From: Rachycentron canadum
Taxonomy: Eukaryota > Chordata > Actinopteri > Carangiformes > Rachycentridae
Length of the DNA stretch: 64,000 nt
Assembly: GCA_038496675.1 (NCBI GenBank)
Contig: CM076652.1
Span: 7,216,692 to 7,280,691, forward strand
Direction of reading: 5' to 3'
Made by a program: the position numbers and the translations under genes. Position 1 is the stretch's first letter, and each line of letters opens with the position of its first letter. Below the pieces are notes generated by a model that was given only the letters and a program-made list of their open reading frames with translations, did no database searches and was not told the DNA's origin. Shown here piece by piece: positions 24,421-37,815 of the stretch.

Positions 24421-25832
24421 CTGTGGTGGGAGAAGGAAGGAAAAAGGAAGGGATTGAAAAGATGGTGAAAGAATGAGACAAAAATACAACAAAATTTCAT
24501 CACATTTACTGCTTGTGCACATGTAATTAAATTAAAAGGAAGCATTTCTTTGTCTCACACAAAAGTTCAATAAGAAACAAAGTTAGTAAGTGAACCTGTT
24601 CAGGAAATACTTTCCATCATTTTCAATAAATAATTAAAGTCAAGGAAAACACTGAGAGGAAGAAAAATATCATCATATTTATTCTTCCCAATTAAGTGTG
24701 GTTTAAACATTTATATTCAAATATTCTGAAAATACAAACATACACACACAGGACAAAATAATTAGGTCACAGGAAAAATAATCACACTTATTAAATTACT
24801 CATGTGGTGCTTTATTATCATTTCTTTCATGTATAAATACGTTCAATAAATTATTACAGCAGTGAGGAAGTTACAGCAGATACATGTTACACACACAGTG
24901 CTCAGTAAAATACAGTACTCTCTCTCTCTCTCTCTCTCACGAACACACATATACACAAATTTGCTATTGGTGATCTGTACATTATAGACAGGTGTTGGTT
25001 GGTATTGACACGGAGTGAACAGGTGGGTTACATGGAAATTAAAAGCTATAACATTTGCAGCAGTGAGAGCATAAGTAAAAGAACATTTTACCATTCTCTG
25101 CCTCCTTAATCCCACCCTTGTTCATCATGGTCATGTGCCCTGTGGCTTTCTGACTTCTCTGGCAGTCACACTAGCAGTAACGCAGGGATCCCCCTGATTT
25201 GCAGGGGCTTAAGTGCTCATCTCATCAGCTGGCAAAGTTGAGTGGGAACTGAACATGTTACAAGACGATCTAAAAGCATTTGCAGGCAAAACTAAATTTA
25301 ACATAAATAAGTAAGCAAAAAGACACCACAAGAGCTCATTTAAATATTACATAGGAAGCATCTGACACTAAATTTTGGATTTAAATTCAGTCTGAGTAGT
25401 TCTTCATTCGCTGCCATTGTGACATTTCAACAGCTTTTTCATGTTGTTGAGGTCCTGACTTGGCACAAGGTGCTAATGTTGCTTTTGTAATACCACCTGC
25501 AGCCCAGGAGAGCAGCATCACAGAACCTTTGTTATCTGAATGGACCACTGATTGTATTATCCACACCAGGGCCAGCCACCAAAAACAAAAAACAAAAAAG
25601 GAAAACCTCCCTGGCTCCCTCTCGTCATACTACATTACCCACAAACCTCTCATTCACTGCAACGTATGGGACACCATTATTCATTGTTGGGACTGACACA
25701 GGATATAAACTACATTATCCACTATCGTTGATGTGATTTCACACTTGTTGTTTGGGGTTTATTGGTAATTCATCAGGAGTAGGTTTGGATTGTGAAAAGC
25801 ACAAACATATATACTGTACGCACACATGCACG

Positions 25833-25835
<3 letters not shown>

Positions 25836-25892
<57 letters not shown>
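25836..25892. repeat. (CA)n microsatellite, (UG)28 in the gnao1 sense strand
   Basis: About 28 perfect CA units on the plus strand, lying between exon 8B and exon 7A. Confidence 0.95.
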
Positions 25893-25897
<5 letters not shown>

Positions 25898-27796
25898 TGA
25901 ACTGCTCATAGTTCTCAGTAGAAGCATCTATCCTTGCTTCAGCGTTGCAGAAGGAGGTGGGTGGATTGGCAAAATCAATTCCAATGCAAATACTATGATT
26001 AGTGGACTGAAAAAGTTTGGCCTAAAGTTCGATTTTGTTCAACTCAGACATTAATATTTGCATAACTGACCAAAGGCAAAGCTGACCTGACAGTGCTGAC
26101 CTTTGAGGAAATGAAGAACCAAAATGGAGGAAGCTATAATAAATAATTATTCCCAGTTTTATTTCTCTGTTGAGAAATAAACTGGTTTACAAAATAAACA
26201 AGATACAAGAGCTGATGATTCAAATACGCCTCTTGAAAAAACTGTGAGAACCTATTGTCCTGTTGGTGACTGAGCTCTCCAGCTTAATAACTGACAGGAG
26301 TCAAGGCAGCTAACTTATTGAGCTTTCTCTCTTATGACTTGTTATTCAATGAAATTTCAATGTTAGCTAGAATGTCAGCTGATGTTCAATATATAGTTTA
26401 CCAACCAACAAGTCACCATGTATTTTGTAAAGATACTTGTTTATACTTATACTTTTTTTTTTTCAACTTTTTTGAGATAGGTAATCCATCACAATTAATT
26501 ATCATTATCATGGCTGTGTTTCATTGTGCTATGACTGAACTGATATGGTGATTTAATGCAATACGAACTGGAAAGTCTCTTAAAAGTTAAGACTTTTGAC
26601 AACAGTAAAAGTAAAACATGATGCTCATAATGTCAGGTGATTTAACTGCTGTACAAATATGAAGTGAAACTAAAAGATTAATTATTATTAATTATTATGG
26701 GATTTGTAGCAATTGATTTTGATATGAAAAAATTGAGATATGGCCCTTTAAATTCAATCCCTTGCTAATCTAGCAAAATATTCAAGCATTGTTACATAAT
26801 GTGAATAAACTGAGAGTTAATTCACTTTTAAATGTTAGTATGCCGCTGAAGAATCTGTACGGCAGAATCATGGATACATCTCCCTCTGGACACTGCCTGA
26901 GGTTAGCACAGGCATGAAAGAAGTTGGAAGACAAAGCTCGAACTGTGTACTGCCGTTACCACCCTGAGGGCAAATAAATCATCTGAATGTGAATTAAAGC
27001 TTTGTAAATTAGTGTGGATGGAAATTTCACTAGCCTGTTGTTCTACAGCCTGTGTCTACTTCTACTACTGCTGTACTGGATCTACTGCTGGCTGCCCTTT
27101 AGTCAAGGGCAGCATTAAAAAAAATTAGGCTATTTAGATGAGGTTAGTTTAATCATAACAGAAGTGTGTGTGTACTGTCCTGTATTATGTGACAATGATG
27201 TTCATACAACAAATGCTTAATAAAACCCATGTTATGGGAAAATCCCATAATTACCACCTAAGTGCTTTTTACAGCACATCTATGGAAATGATAACACACA
27301 CTTATGTACATATGTATTCTAGAAATTAGGGAAGCTTCTACTAACTGGGGGGAGAAGAGAAGTAACAAGTAAATTAATAGGAATGAAACTGAATAAAACA
27401 AATCTTATTTTGCATTAATTTCAGACCAAATACTTAAATGCATAAAGATCACTTCCCTTTCACATCATGTAACAGATGTAATAAATCAGAGAAGATGATA
27501 ACCTAAATGCCTAAAGCACCAGGGGCAGCAGCCTCCTTGTTTGGAAGAGAAGGAAAAAACATCTGAAGCTGGTTGGATACGGTGGTATTATTTGGCACTG
27601 GCAAGTAAGGTGTTGTGACATTTTGAAGTCCCATGGGCATGTTTGTGTCTTCGGTGCATGTGTGTGCATGTGTGTGCGTGTGTCTAGGGCCTGTCTGTGT
27701 GGAAAGGGTAGACAGGTGCCTTCTGGGTAATTAATCCACAGATACTGACTCCACAACGACACCCATGGGCTGATAATGTCTCATACATGACAAAGA

Positions 27797-27798
<2 letters not shown>

Positions 27799-27845
<47 letters not shown>
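27799..27845. repeat. (CA)n microsatellite, (UG)n in the gnao1 sense strand
   Basis: About 23 perfect CA units, with a second short tract at 27899-27920, again between exons 8B and 7A. Confidence 0.95.
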
Positions 27846-27847
<2 letters not shown>

Positions 27848-30661
27848 TTCCTGTACTATCAACAGACACACATGTAGGTAACTATATACAATCTGTAAAC
27901 ACACACACACACACACACACGTGAATACACACAAAGTAGACAGAAACAGAGACACACTGACACACACACATACACACACAAAGAAAGCTGATCAACAGCC
28001 TTGGGCAGGTTTCTGTCTCTAATTAGGAAATGTTGGCACAGATGTGCTAGGAAGAGCTAATGACGTCATCTACCTAGCTAAAAAAAAATGCAGCTTTGAG
28101 CAGAGGGAGGAGACACACCCTTACTGTTGGAGTGTGGAAGGAAGAGAGGAATAAAGCAAACACCTTGCTCATGAATAAATAAAGACTCTCTCTACCTCTG
28201 TTTGCCAGGGAGCAAAGCTATAAAAAAAATCCATTCAGTCAATTCAACAAAGTCCTGTGGAAAAGAAGAGCTCAGTTTTTATATAATGCTGTAAACTGTT
28301 TCCTATGAACAGAGGAGGGAAGGGGAGATATGTTCCTGGTATCGCATGTATCTCTCTGGCTTTAATACCAAGACTCAAATTCAAACCTCAATCCTACAGC
28401 AGCTTTGGGACGTTTACTCATCATCAGAAATAAAACTCATTTAGGAAAAAACAAAACATCAGGGTTAAAACAATAGGCACAAGGTTGACATTCTTGTCCC
28501 AGAGGACTGCAGGTTCTCACTGCACACATCTTTCAAGGCTCACCTCTGGCTTATTAAGGCAGGGTGGTGGACAATAGGGATATGACACTGTGCAGCCCAA
28601 CACAAAGGATGCCCTACGGCCCTACCAAAAATCATTGCTTCCACTGGAGCATTATCTGGGAATTGCTAAACTAACAGAGCATGGTAGTAATCATCAAGCC
28701 AAAATGTGCACGTGAATTTTAGTTTAAATTGTAGAAAAACGAGACAGTCCAAAGTCAAAATTGGTGCATTACATCTTACAACTTTAAGTTTTTTCTTTTG
28801 ATACTACCACCAGGAGTCGCAAAAGTCAGAGCTGTAGAAAAATCCTACTCATAGTGGCTTTATGTTGAGAATATTAGGCCTTTAAAATAAACAAATCCAC
28901 AACTATTCACGGCTGTACTTACACTATTAATATATTACTTCCTGACTGCTCAGAACTCATAGGTTAGATCACACACGTCAAACTTGGCCTTCGTTTTGAT
29001 CTCAACTACACACCTGTAAAACTTCATGACTGTATCTTGCACAGTTGTGATGCTATTGCAGTGACAAAATCTGTCCACATACAAACACCTGCCAAAGTAC
29101 CACCTTTGTAGTGGCTCCTGCTACAGCAGGTGTCTCCAGTACCACATTTTACCATGATGACACACACACACAGACTGAAAAGGTGAATAATACCAGCCAC
29201 ACACTGTCGTAGCTGGTAAAAAGAATGTGACATAAGAAAATGTGACAAGAGTCACGTTTCATAACAGATTATTTTTGGTGTCATTACATTTAGTATTCTG
29301 AATGGTCCACTCTCCCTGAAAATCCCTCTGCTCCTGCAGGTTTTCAGTGAGCGACGCTTTGCTATATTGAAGCTGACGTGAGGCTGTTATGACTCTACAT
29401 GTTTCTCTGAGGCCTTTGAGGGTAGGATGAGACAAATGGATGGACTACCATTAATTAATCCTATTTGTTGAATCAATGGCTCACAAAGGCATCACACTGC
29501 TGAATATGGAACTTCACACAGGCCAATTAAACAAATATGAAATAATTATGTATTTATCTATCATATTTTTGGTCTTATTGTGCTTTATGCATTTGTTTAA
29601 TTATACACGATCAGCCATTTTGAAGTTGCATATTTGAATTGGCATGGCTGGATGCAAAAGTCTGACACGATACAGCGTGCCACACAAATCAGGACAGGAT
29701 TTCCATCAGAGCTAATATCACTACACATCACCAGCAAAGTTGTTTTGCAGGAATATAAGGAGAGTAAAAGAGGGGCAGGGGAGGTTCCCAGCTGGAATTA
29801 AGATTGTGACGCCACAGTTACAGTTACAGCCTTAACCACTAGGCTGCCAGGGAACCTCTGACATGCAGTGTTGATTGAGCATTTCAATCTGATCTTAGTA
29901 GGCTGGGACACAATCTTGTAAACAGTTTAATGTCTCGTACACATAAGTAACTCTGAAGAACACCTTTCTGAACCAAACTGAGAGTGAACTGAACTTCTGA
30001 GCAGGACTTGTTCAATGACATTGTTTAAAGCAGTTTCACATTGGACCTTCATGTAACTAAGGCAAACATACATAGTAAATAACAGTGACAGCTAAAGTTT
30101 AAATTAAAATAATCAGAAATTCTGCTGGGTAGAAGAATCCCAGTAAATCATTTCTGAGGACTTCTCCTGGATCTCTAAGCGGGATACTAGACAGCATCCA
30201 CTCTAGTTTTATGAGCAAGGAAGTGCTATATGTACAAATATGTCTCAGGAACCTTGTGTTTAGATGAGTTTACTAGGTATTGTGTAAAATATCTGTAGCA
30301 CACCAGCAAGAGATTTGGAGTTTAGTTACAATTAAAAACACAAAGTACAGTGTACCTGAAATACCTGGTAGTTCTCCTCTAGGAACTGAAATTATTAATT
30401 AAAAAAGGCAAATGGATTAAAAGACGTCTCAACCAACCAATCAATTAATTAATTAATTAAGAGTCAAGTTGAATCAATGGTCAGCCTTATGGTTAAGGAG
30501 GATGATGACATGATGAACACAACCCACACCCCATATTTGACTGGCTAGGCACCAAATGTATTTACCAATGTGGGAACCAGAAGCACTTTGTAGTAACCAT
30601 GTGGTGACCAAATGGGTAAATACAAGTCAAACCCCCATCTTGTCAACATTTAATAGAATCA

Positions 30662-30849
30662 TCAATAAAGGCCACAGCCCCGCAGGTTATTCGCTATAAT
30701 GACATCAGTGACGGCATCAAAGACAAACTGGATGTTGTTGGTGTCTGTAGCACAGGTCACGTGGGAGTAGACCACCTTGTTGGATGACTTGTTCTTGCTC
30801 TCGTACTGAGACCTAATGTAGGCTATTCCTTCCAAGTAAGTGTCTGGAC
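30662..30849 (-). CDS. gnao1: gnao1 alternative terminal exon 8B (GoB / alpha-o2), residues 293-354 and stop
   Basis: A 188-nt coding part of the GoB terminal exon, acceptor ctctccttag before GTCCAGAC. It completes Gly293 and reads PDTYLEGIAYIRSQYES, KNKSSNKVVYSHVTCATDT, NNIQFVFDAVTDVIIA, and NNLRGCGLY, then TGA. TCAT is the G5 base-contact motif. Cys351, four residues from the end, is the pertussis-toxin ADP-ribosylation site and part of the receptor-contacting helix. Compared with 8A, the region right after Gly293 is clearly more diverged. Residue 346 is Asn, whereas I recall Lys at this position in mammalian GoB. The 3' UTR must continue to the left. ATTAAA-type signals on the minus strand lie at 30649-30654, very close to the stop, and at 29926-29931; I cannot choose between them. 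Confidence 0.95.
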
Positions 30850-32703
30850 CTAAGGAGAGAGATGACATATAGCGGGAGTTAGGTGACGGCTTAAAAGCTG
30901 TTGTCATCTGAACCTTTGAATCAGAAGGCTGTGCCTCATTTTCTGCATCAGCAGGATTTTTCTGATATTTTCTAAAAACATAACCTTTGACTTTCTAGCT
31001 CAGCACACATTCTGCTGAAGTGTACTGTGTGTTTTACGCAGGGTTATGCTTACTGCTAGCTAAAAAAAAAATTCAATACATGGACATCTTTCTCAGAAAA
31101 AATGGAAAGGAGGTTATGAGCAGACAAATACATTGTAATGGAAACTATTATGTTCTGATATTGTTGGAAAACGCTGTAAGTTTCTGAATATTACCAATGT
31201 GTTATAGTCTTAGTCATAGTGCTACAGAACAAGACTGTGGCAATTAAATACAAAAGGGATGGAGCCATTATTCAAACTGTATATTGATTAATTTTCAGCA
31301 GTGCCAGATCTACTATATTCCCTTTTAGCTCAAGTCTATTAGAAATAGTTCTGCTGTAATACAAGCATTGACATGCAGTGGCTTTGACCAAGAGCTTTAC
31401 TTTGTTATAATCATTTTGGAATGAGTCAGATCTCAGTGATTGGAGTAATTTGTGTTGGAAACATCTATCTGGGTCTCAGCTATTAGCAGCACTGTGCGTT
31501 TTTCTGGCTGTTTCAGTGGCAGCTTCATCAGAACAGGCATTGCATGTAAAAGGAGGAAGAGAGGAGAGGAAGAGGAGAGGAAGAGGAGACAGGTTCAGAA
31601 TTCTAATTTTCTCTTTCTCACAGTCTTGCTGTTTTGGTCTTTCTCTATCTTGCTTTCCCACAGTCTTCAGTTGACAATTTTTTTTTTTTTTTTTTTTTAA
31701 CAATTTTCTCACACTTGCTTTCTCTGTCTCTCTGGTATTCTCACGTTCTGTTGTTTCTCGTCTCTCGGTTCCTCTTGTCTCTCTTACACTCAAGCTCCTC
31801 TTGTAACACTCCTGATTCCATTCATTGTTTCACTTGTTTGACTCTCATTTTTGTTTTGTTCCACAGTTTGAACCAATCTGCTCTGCCTATTAATCTTTGA
31901 GTTCCTACTCTACTTGTCCTCCTCTACATTTCTCCTTCATCTCACAACCTCTTGCAACTTAACTAGTGTGCAGATTCAGTCTGCCCCTGAATAGCTAATG
32001 GCAGCAAGCAGCTATTTGCAGATACCAACTAATGTCAAGAATCACAAATCTGGAGCAGATGCAGCAGTTTACAGATCTTTGTGATCTCTGCTGAAACTCA
32101 TTAGTAACATGGATGTCTGAGCTGTACATAGTTGCAGTATCTCCAAAATCTGCCCTAAGTCAACACTTATATTTACAATTAAGACATTTTTGGGACCATT
32201 ATAACTCATTTAAGAACATAATTTCCATGAGAGAGCAAAGATGCAATACTTTTTTTGTTGTTAATTTACATACATAATGTATAATTCATCCTGATGATTG
32301 CTCTGTGGAGCCATATTAAGCCACACTGAGAGAATCAGTGTCTCAGCTGCATTGTTGTCAAGTAGGAACACTGCTTCAGATTTGCATCATGCAATTATTT
32401 GAATGTGCACATAGTGTGTAGTTCTATCCACAGATCACTGAGATCAGCTCAAAACATTTTCCCCCTTTATATTTAACAGATCATGAAATCTCTAACAGTG
32501 GTGATCTGACTACAAAGCAGATTGGCATCAGACTGGATTACCCCTTCATATCTAGGAGCTGGTTTTAATGTTAAAATGCAACTATTATAATGCAACTATA
32601 TACTGTAACTATTTATTCAGTTGCAATTGCAACTTTGATCCTAATGTCCATATAAATATACAGTATGTAATGAACATTCACTCTGAAGCATATAGACATA
32701 TAC

Positions 32704-32857
32704 CAGTGTATTCAGGGAAGCAGATGGACAGTGGTGACTTGCTGATCTTGCTTTCAAAGAGGTCCTTCTTGTTGAGGAAGAGGATGATGGAGGTGTCCTT
32801 AAACCACTTGTTGTTACAGATGGAATCAAAGAGCTTCAGAGACTCGTGCATGCGGTT
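32704..32857 (-). CDS. gnao1: gnao1 alternative exon 7B (GoB / alpha-o2), residues 242-293
   Basis: A 154-nt alternative exon, first of the two exon 7 copies in transcription order. It reads NRMHESLKLFDSICNN, KWFKDTSIILFLNKKDLF, then ESKISKSPLSICFPEYTG, with the last Gly split. NKKD (residues 270-273) is the G4 guanine-specificity motif. Differences from the 7A copy, such as Lys249, Trp259, Lys261 and the ESKISKS stretch, mark it as the GoB type. The acceptor is tctcctacag and the donor is GTATAT after CACTG. Exon 8B follows 1.85 kb downstream. Length and phase are identical to 7A, as expected from an exon-pair duplication. The nearby open frames on other strands and in other frames are shadows of this exon. 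Confidence 0.95.
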
Positions 32858-33296
32858 CTGTAGGAGACATTACAATGGGCTGAATGCACTTTAAAACATA
32901 CTCTCACTCATTCTCACAGACACATACTGTAGATTCTGACATGTAATTTAAAAGAAATGTAAATGTGTTTAGAAAACACACAAACACTCCTGTACACAAG
33001 TATTCAAAAATCACACACACCACATACACACTATCGAAACAGAGGGAGGAACCTCAAAAATAAGAAACAGGGTAGAAGAGTGTTGAGATGTTCCTCTTGT
33101 CTATGGACACAGTGTTTTGCTGTTGCGTGTTGAGCACATATTTGGCATATATTTGAGTGTTGATCGCCATGTCAGTAACAAGAATTATTAGTAAGCTGCT
33201 TGCTGCCAATGTGTTAAACAAAGCCATGCACATTTAGTTTGTTAGCTGTGTGCTACTGTCTGCTCTAACTGTAGTACACTGAGTAAGTGATCACTT

Positions 33297-33360
33297 AAAG
33301 GCACCCTGTGGAGTTTCTGACCACTGGGGGCACTGTTGAGTAATGTTTTGTTTGAAATGT
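33297..33360 (+). repeat. Possible teleost repeat fragment
   Basis: AAAGGCACCCTGTGGAGTTT followed by CTGACCACTGGGGGCACTG resembles the end of another repeat seen widely in fish genomes. Boundaries were not determined. Confidence 0.3.
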
Positions 33361-34317
33361 ATGCTCAGCATATACTTGAGGACAAACTGTTTGCCATGAG
33401 GAATTTATGTTAACATTTTTTCCGACTGCAGAAAACAGCAGCAGTTTGTGGTAATCACGAATGGTAAGTGTACCACAAAAGGACGAGACGAAGAAGAAAG
33501 GTATCAACAACACACATTCAAATTAAAGCTTAGCTTTGTGTTTTCTAAGGTGGGTAGTGGAAGTAATTCAACTAACTATCTACATTTTTAGGCCAGATGT
33601 AAACAAAATTTAAAACATGTTATTCACAAAGAGGGGTTATTAAAGAATAAATACTATATTAAAAACACATTATTATCCTTAGCTGTGAATTCTATTGAAA
33701 TATAAAATGAAGCTAAAATAGTTACAAAGCATGAAAACTTCAGTTGATCACTGTGAACTAATTAATTAATTAATTTTAGTATTTATTTTCATCATTAGGC
33801 ACTTTTTCATGTCAGTAAATCACATTTTATCCACTAAATCACTATGTCTGTAGATCTAGTATTGTTGAAATTCTTTGTTAACAAAAGTGCTTTATAAATC
33901 AGTCTGCTGACCATTTCTCAAAGGGAATTCACTATTTGTTAATAAAATCTGTAGAAAAGCAAACTAGCTGTTGGCATTATGTTTTAATGTTCATGCAAAA
34001 AAAAAAAAAACAAGAAACAATCATGACACCTAGTTGTTCTGTATGGAAGTGCCTAATGAAGAAAAAAAAAAGACTCATTCATTTAAATAATGAGTTGAAA
34101 GCAGTTTCTCTCTAGCTGTGATCCTTTATTGCCAATGAAGGACAGATGATTGATGGGGCCCATCAACCAACTGGATTAGCGGAAAAACAGAACTGTAGCA
34201 AATTACTGCAATTTTAGGCAATGTAGTCTCACAAAGAGAGGAATGACGGAAGATAAGAGGTTTGAAGAGTAATTTAGAGTAAGAATTTAGTGATCAGACA
34301 GAAAGAACACAAACAAC

Positions 34318-34361
34318 AAGTTAGATAGATCAATAGATCGATAGATCAGTAGATAGATAGA
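34318..34361. repeat. GATA/GATC-type tetranucleotide repeat
   Basis: Variant repeats of TAGA, TCAA and TCGA units in intron 6-7B. Confidence 0.85.
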
Positions 34362-37300
34362 TTTGCTTGGTTCACACAAAGAGGCACTGCTTTCAACTCT
34401 TAGTGGGTGTATAAACCTATCAGGAGTTTCATACCTGTCTGTGCGTGGAACATCTGTAGAAGATCTTACTGCTGATTGGTTAGAGAGGACAGTCGATGGC
34501 GAGAGTGACAGGAGGAGTGGAAGGAGCCAGAGATGCTGCAGGGTGGAGCTTAGAGCAGGAACAGAAAATGCAAGGGGCCCAACCACCCACATCCCACTTT
34601 CCTTGTATGTTCCCCTATTCCTGTGTTCACCCACAGCAGTGACAATAGTCACTGTCACAGACAATAGTCTGTGGCTGTGGTCGAAAAGTCTTTTTTGCAT
34701 AGAAAGATTCCTAGTAGAAGTAAGTGGAAACAGATCTAACTGCTAAGGAAAGGTGCTTCAATTTTCTTATCTCCATTGTCCCACGATTCCTCGCTACAGC
34801 AGTATTTAAAGCGATGTACCCTTCCACACCAATAACATAATTGCATAGTCTATCCTTTTAAATCATTCTGATCATCTTATGTCTTTCCTTGACCTTGTCA
34901 TGTTTTTCATTGAGGTCAAGGATGGTTAGGACTTTTCAACTGCCGCCCACGTTTGTGTGTGTCCGAATGTGTTGTCAAAGTAACAAGACAAAGACAGCCA
35001 GAGAAAACACAATGCAAGCAGTTCTTAGAAAGAAGTATGTAGAAGGTAGTGTGGTACTGTGTGTGTCACTGGATGTGTTTGTGTTCATACAGCCCACAGA
35101 TGCTTCCATATTCCAAAGAGTCAAAACCTTTAGCATGGGGCGAGTGAATTTTTATTTCTTTCCTTTCCTACAAACCAAAGAAACAACCTGTTCTGGCACC
35201 TAAGAAATCCTGCCAGAGTAAATCCATATATTTTAGGTACTGCAAATGACAGGGTATCTACAAATCTTTAAAGGTCTCAAAAGTATTTCATTTATTTTCC
35301 TCAAAAAATGCCTTAGAATGTATTTATTAAAAATTCTTTAGCTTTGGGTAGAAGGAAGGTCTTTATATCTGATTGCAGGCTGCTGGGAGACATTATACAC
35401 TTGTAAACTAGAGGGATTGTTGTGACAGTGGATTGTACATGTGGGAGGCTGCTGAGTACTATTGGAGATTCAGTCAGCAACATCAGACCTGTAGCAAACA
35501 CTGTCACTACTGTTAGCTACATTAACTAGGAAACTTGTCTCATAATGGGGTCAGTTTTAGAAAATATGGCATACAGATGCCATTTTATATACTGGAGAGA
35601 AGTTATAAAAAATGTATTGGTTCTCCATTATACTCCAGAAGGCTAATATAATAACATTACTTGCACCATGCAGAAACCCTGAGTGAAAAATAAAGGTGAA
35701 AGTATTGTTCTCTACAGTTTGTTTCAGCACAACAATTTGTTTGTTTTACTTCATGCTAAAAAAAAAAATTATATATATATATATAAAAAACCCTTCTGTT
35801 TCCTCAAGTACATTTTACATGCTAGTGGTTTGGGAAACCAGGAAAACTTTTGTGGTATTATGATCAGCTTTAACAGGACTCAGACCACTGTTACATGTAT
35901 ACATCAGCTCTGGCTTTAGACAGCATGAAAGGAGCCTTTGAAGTAGACCTTATCAATAAACAATACAATGTGAATTGTATATGAAGTCTTTATATGGAAG
36001 ATAAATTAAGCTGCAATAGAGAAACACCAACCTTTAGATTTTTATAACTCTTGTCCAGACAGGATTAGTGCTATGGAAAAATGTTGTCATAATAATCAAA
36101 TTCATTCAAATTCACAGCTTATCAGTGGCTCCAATCAACTTCCCAAAAGGGATATACAGTATCTGACTCTGGAATATTTTTCTGTGCAAAGTGGCTGTAA
36201 TTTCATGCCATGGATGCATCTGCCAGAAGAACTGACAGAGGACTTGGAAGCCCACTGAAAAACATTTGGTTTTTTGCCTGGTAATTGTAACTCCCACACC
36301 GGTGTTTGCTCTTTTAATAATAATAATAACACATAATGTTGATACCATTACCCAACGTGCTACTAATGTTGTCTGAGCAGATATTATCCATTAAGGTATC
36401 TTAACTCAAATATGTAACACATATTAGAACCTGTTTTTGAGTGTTTTTTATGATGGATAGCTTTGCTCCTCATCTCACAGTCTTCTGGCGCTCCCACCTC
36501 AGAGGGAGGCTTGATGACATCTGCATAAATAGAGTAGCTACTGAACACAATTTCCCTGCCTGGAATTCTCCAAGGACACACTTCAGGCTTATAAATAGCA
36601 GTGAGCACTGTGCATTCAAATCATCTTATTTGTTTTAGACGACATGGCATCATCTTCATAGGCACATGGTGGGTGGTGGCCTTTTGTTGAGGAAACACCG
36701 AGCTACTCGATTATAACTGCTTTACCATCACCAGAGTGATTTATTTTAACCAAATACCAAATACATCACATTTGCAGTTTGACCACTCCAGAGCCCTTAT
36801 GGTTCTCAAACACTGACTGTTTTTCAATGTTTATTCTGTGATTATTTTTAAGGGTATTTAATGTTTTCCTTAAAGTTAAGTAAATAATGTACATTTCAAC
36901 CCCTACTGTGTATCTTGGAATCTTCAGTCACTATAATTGACCTTTGGTGTAACGTAATATACAAAAAAAATACTGTACCTGTCCCATTATTTAAAGCAGA
37001 TCATTTGCTTTTCCCAGACTGCAACTTAGTCTGCAGTGTCTATTCAGGGAAGAATGCTTTGCATAGAGAAAAATAACCCAGATACAATAATACTATGTGT
37101 TTTTGCATAGGAATCATCCAACGGTGTGTGTACTAGAGTTTTGTTTAACAAACAAGTCCAAAAAGTATTTTTAATGGCGCCTTCAGTGCTAGTCTGTTCG
37201 GTTGTGATATTACTCAGCACAATAAACAAGAGGAGGAGGATGGTGTACCAAGAGGAGATCCACAATATTAATATTATGTTTTGATATAAAGAAAAGTGTG

Positions 37301-37815
37301 ATAAACCTATACATCAGATGATGAGACAGATGTAAAATAAGAAAGAGAGAGCAGAGAGCAGATAAATTGGCCTATAAGTCCTGTCATCCCTTAATCTTTC
37401 TGTAACATAAATATATAACATATATTTCATGCCTTAATTTATGTAGCAGCTCATAAAAGAGCTACAGAGACATTTATCCCTTCATGTCTCAGGCTGTTAA
37501 ACAGACCATGTGTCTGATGTCAGCTTACATATTCTTTCTACGTATAGAACAAGCAAACAATCTGTCGTTATACTAGCTATGATTTAGCCTGTGTCAAAAT
37601 GTATTATGAGACTATTTGCAATGTTGTTCCATATCCTGAACACATAAAAGAGCCCTGGATAAACTACAACACAACTCAGGTGCTTTTTTATTCAGTGTCA
37701 CTTAAAGGTGCGTGCCAATATTTACAGTATAAATAGGTCATTAGGCTACACGGTGACAGAGAGAAAAGAGAGGGCCAGTGACAGAGAGGACATACATGTA
37801 ATCATGTGTCCTTAC

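Larger units (their letters stand above)
24421..30661 (-). other. gnao1: gnao1 region between exon 8B and exon 7A
   Basis: 6.2 kb that is GoB 3' UTR plus downstream flank in one isoform, and intron interior in the other. The notable content is three dinucleotide tracts that are (UG)n in the sense transcript: 25836-25892, 27799-27845 and 27899-27920. There is also a (TC)n tract at 24918-24938. The rest is AT-rich without recognisable genes. Confidence 0.85.
30850..37815 (-). other. gnao1: gnao1 introns 7B-8B and 6-7B
   Basis: Intron 7B-8B (30850-32703, 1854 bp) and intron 6-7B (32858-37815, 4958 bp). They include a GATA/GATC-type tetranucleotide tract at 34318-34361, a poly(A) run near 34000 and a possible teleost repeat fragment beginning at 33297. 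No additional exon is supported. Confidence 0.85.

Noticed and set aside
24193..24468. 91-codon plus-strand frame over exon 7A
   Set aside because: Antisense shadow of the conserved gnao1 exon.
25739..26054. Cys-Val and Thr-His repeat proteins across the (CA)n tract
   Set aside because: Dinucleotide repeat translated in both directions; the same applies to the frames at 27684, 49622, 53696, 54823, 59546 and 63393.
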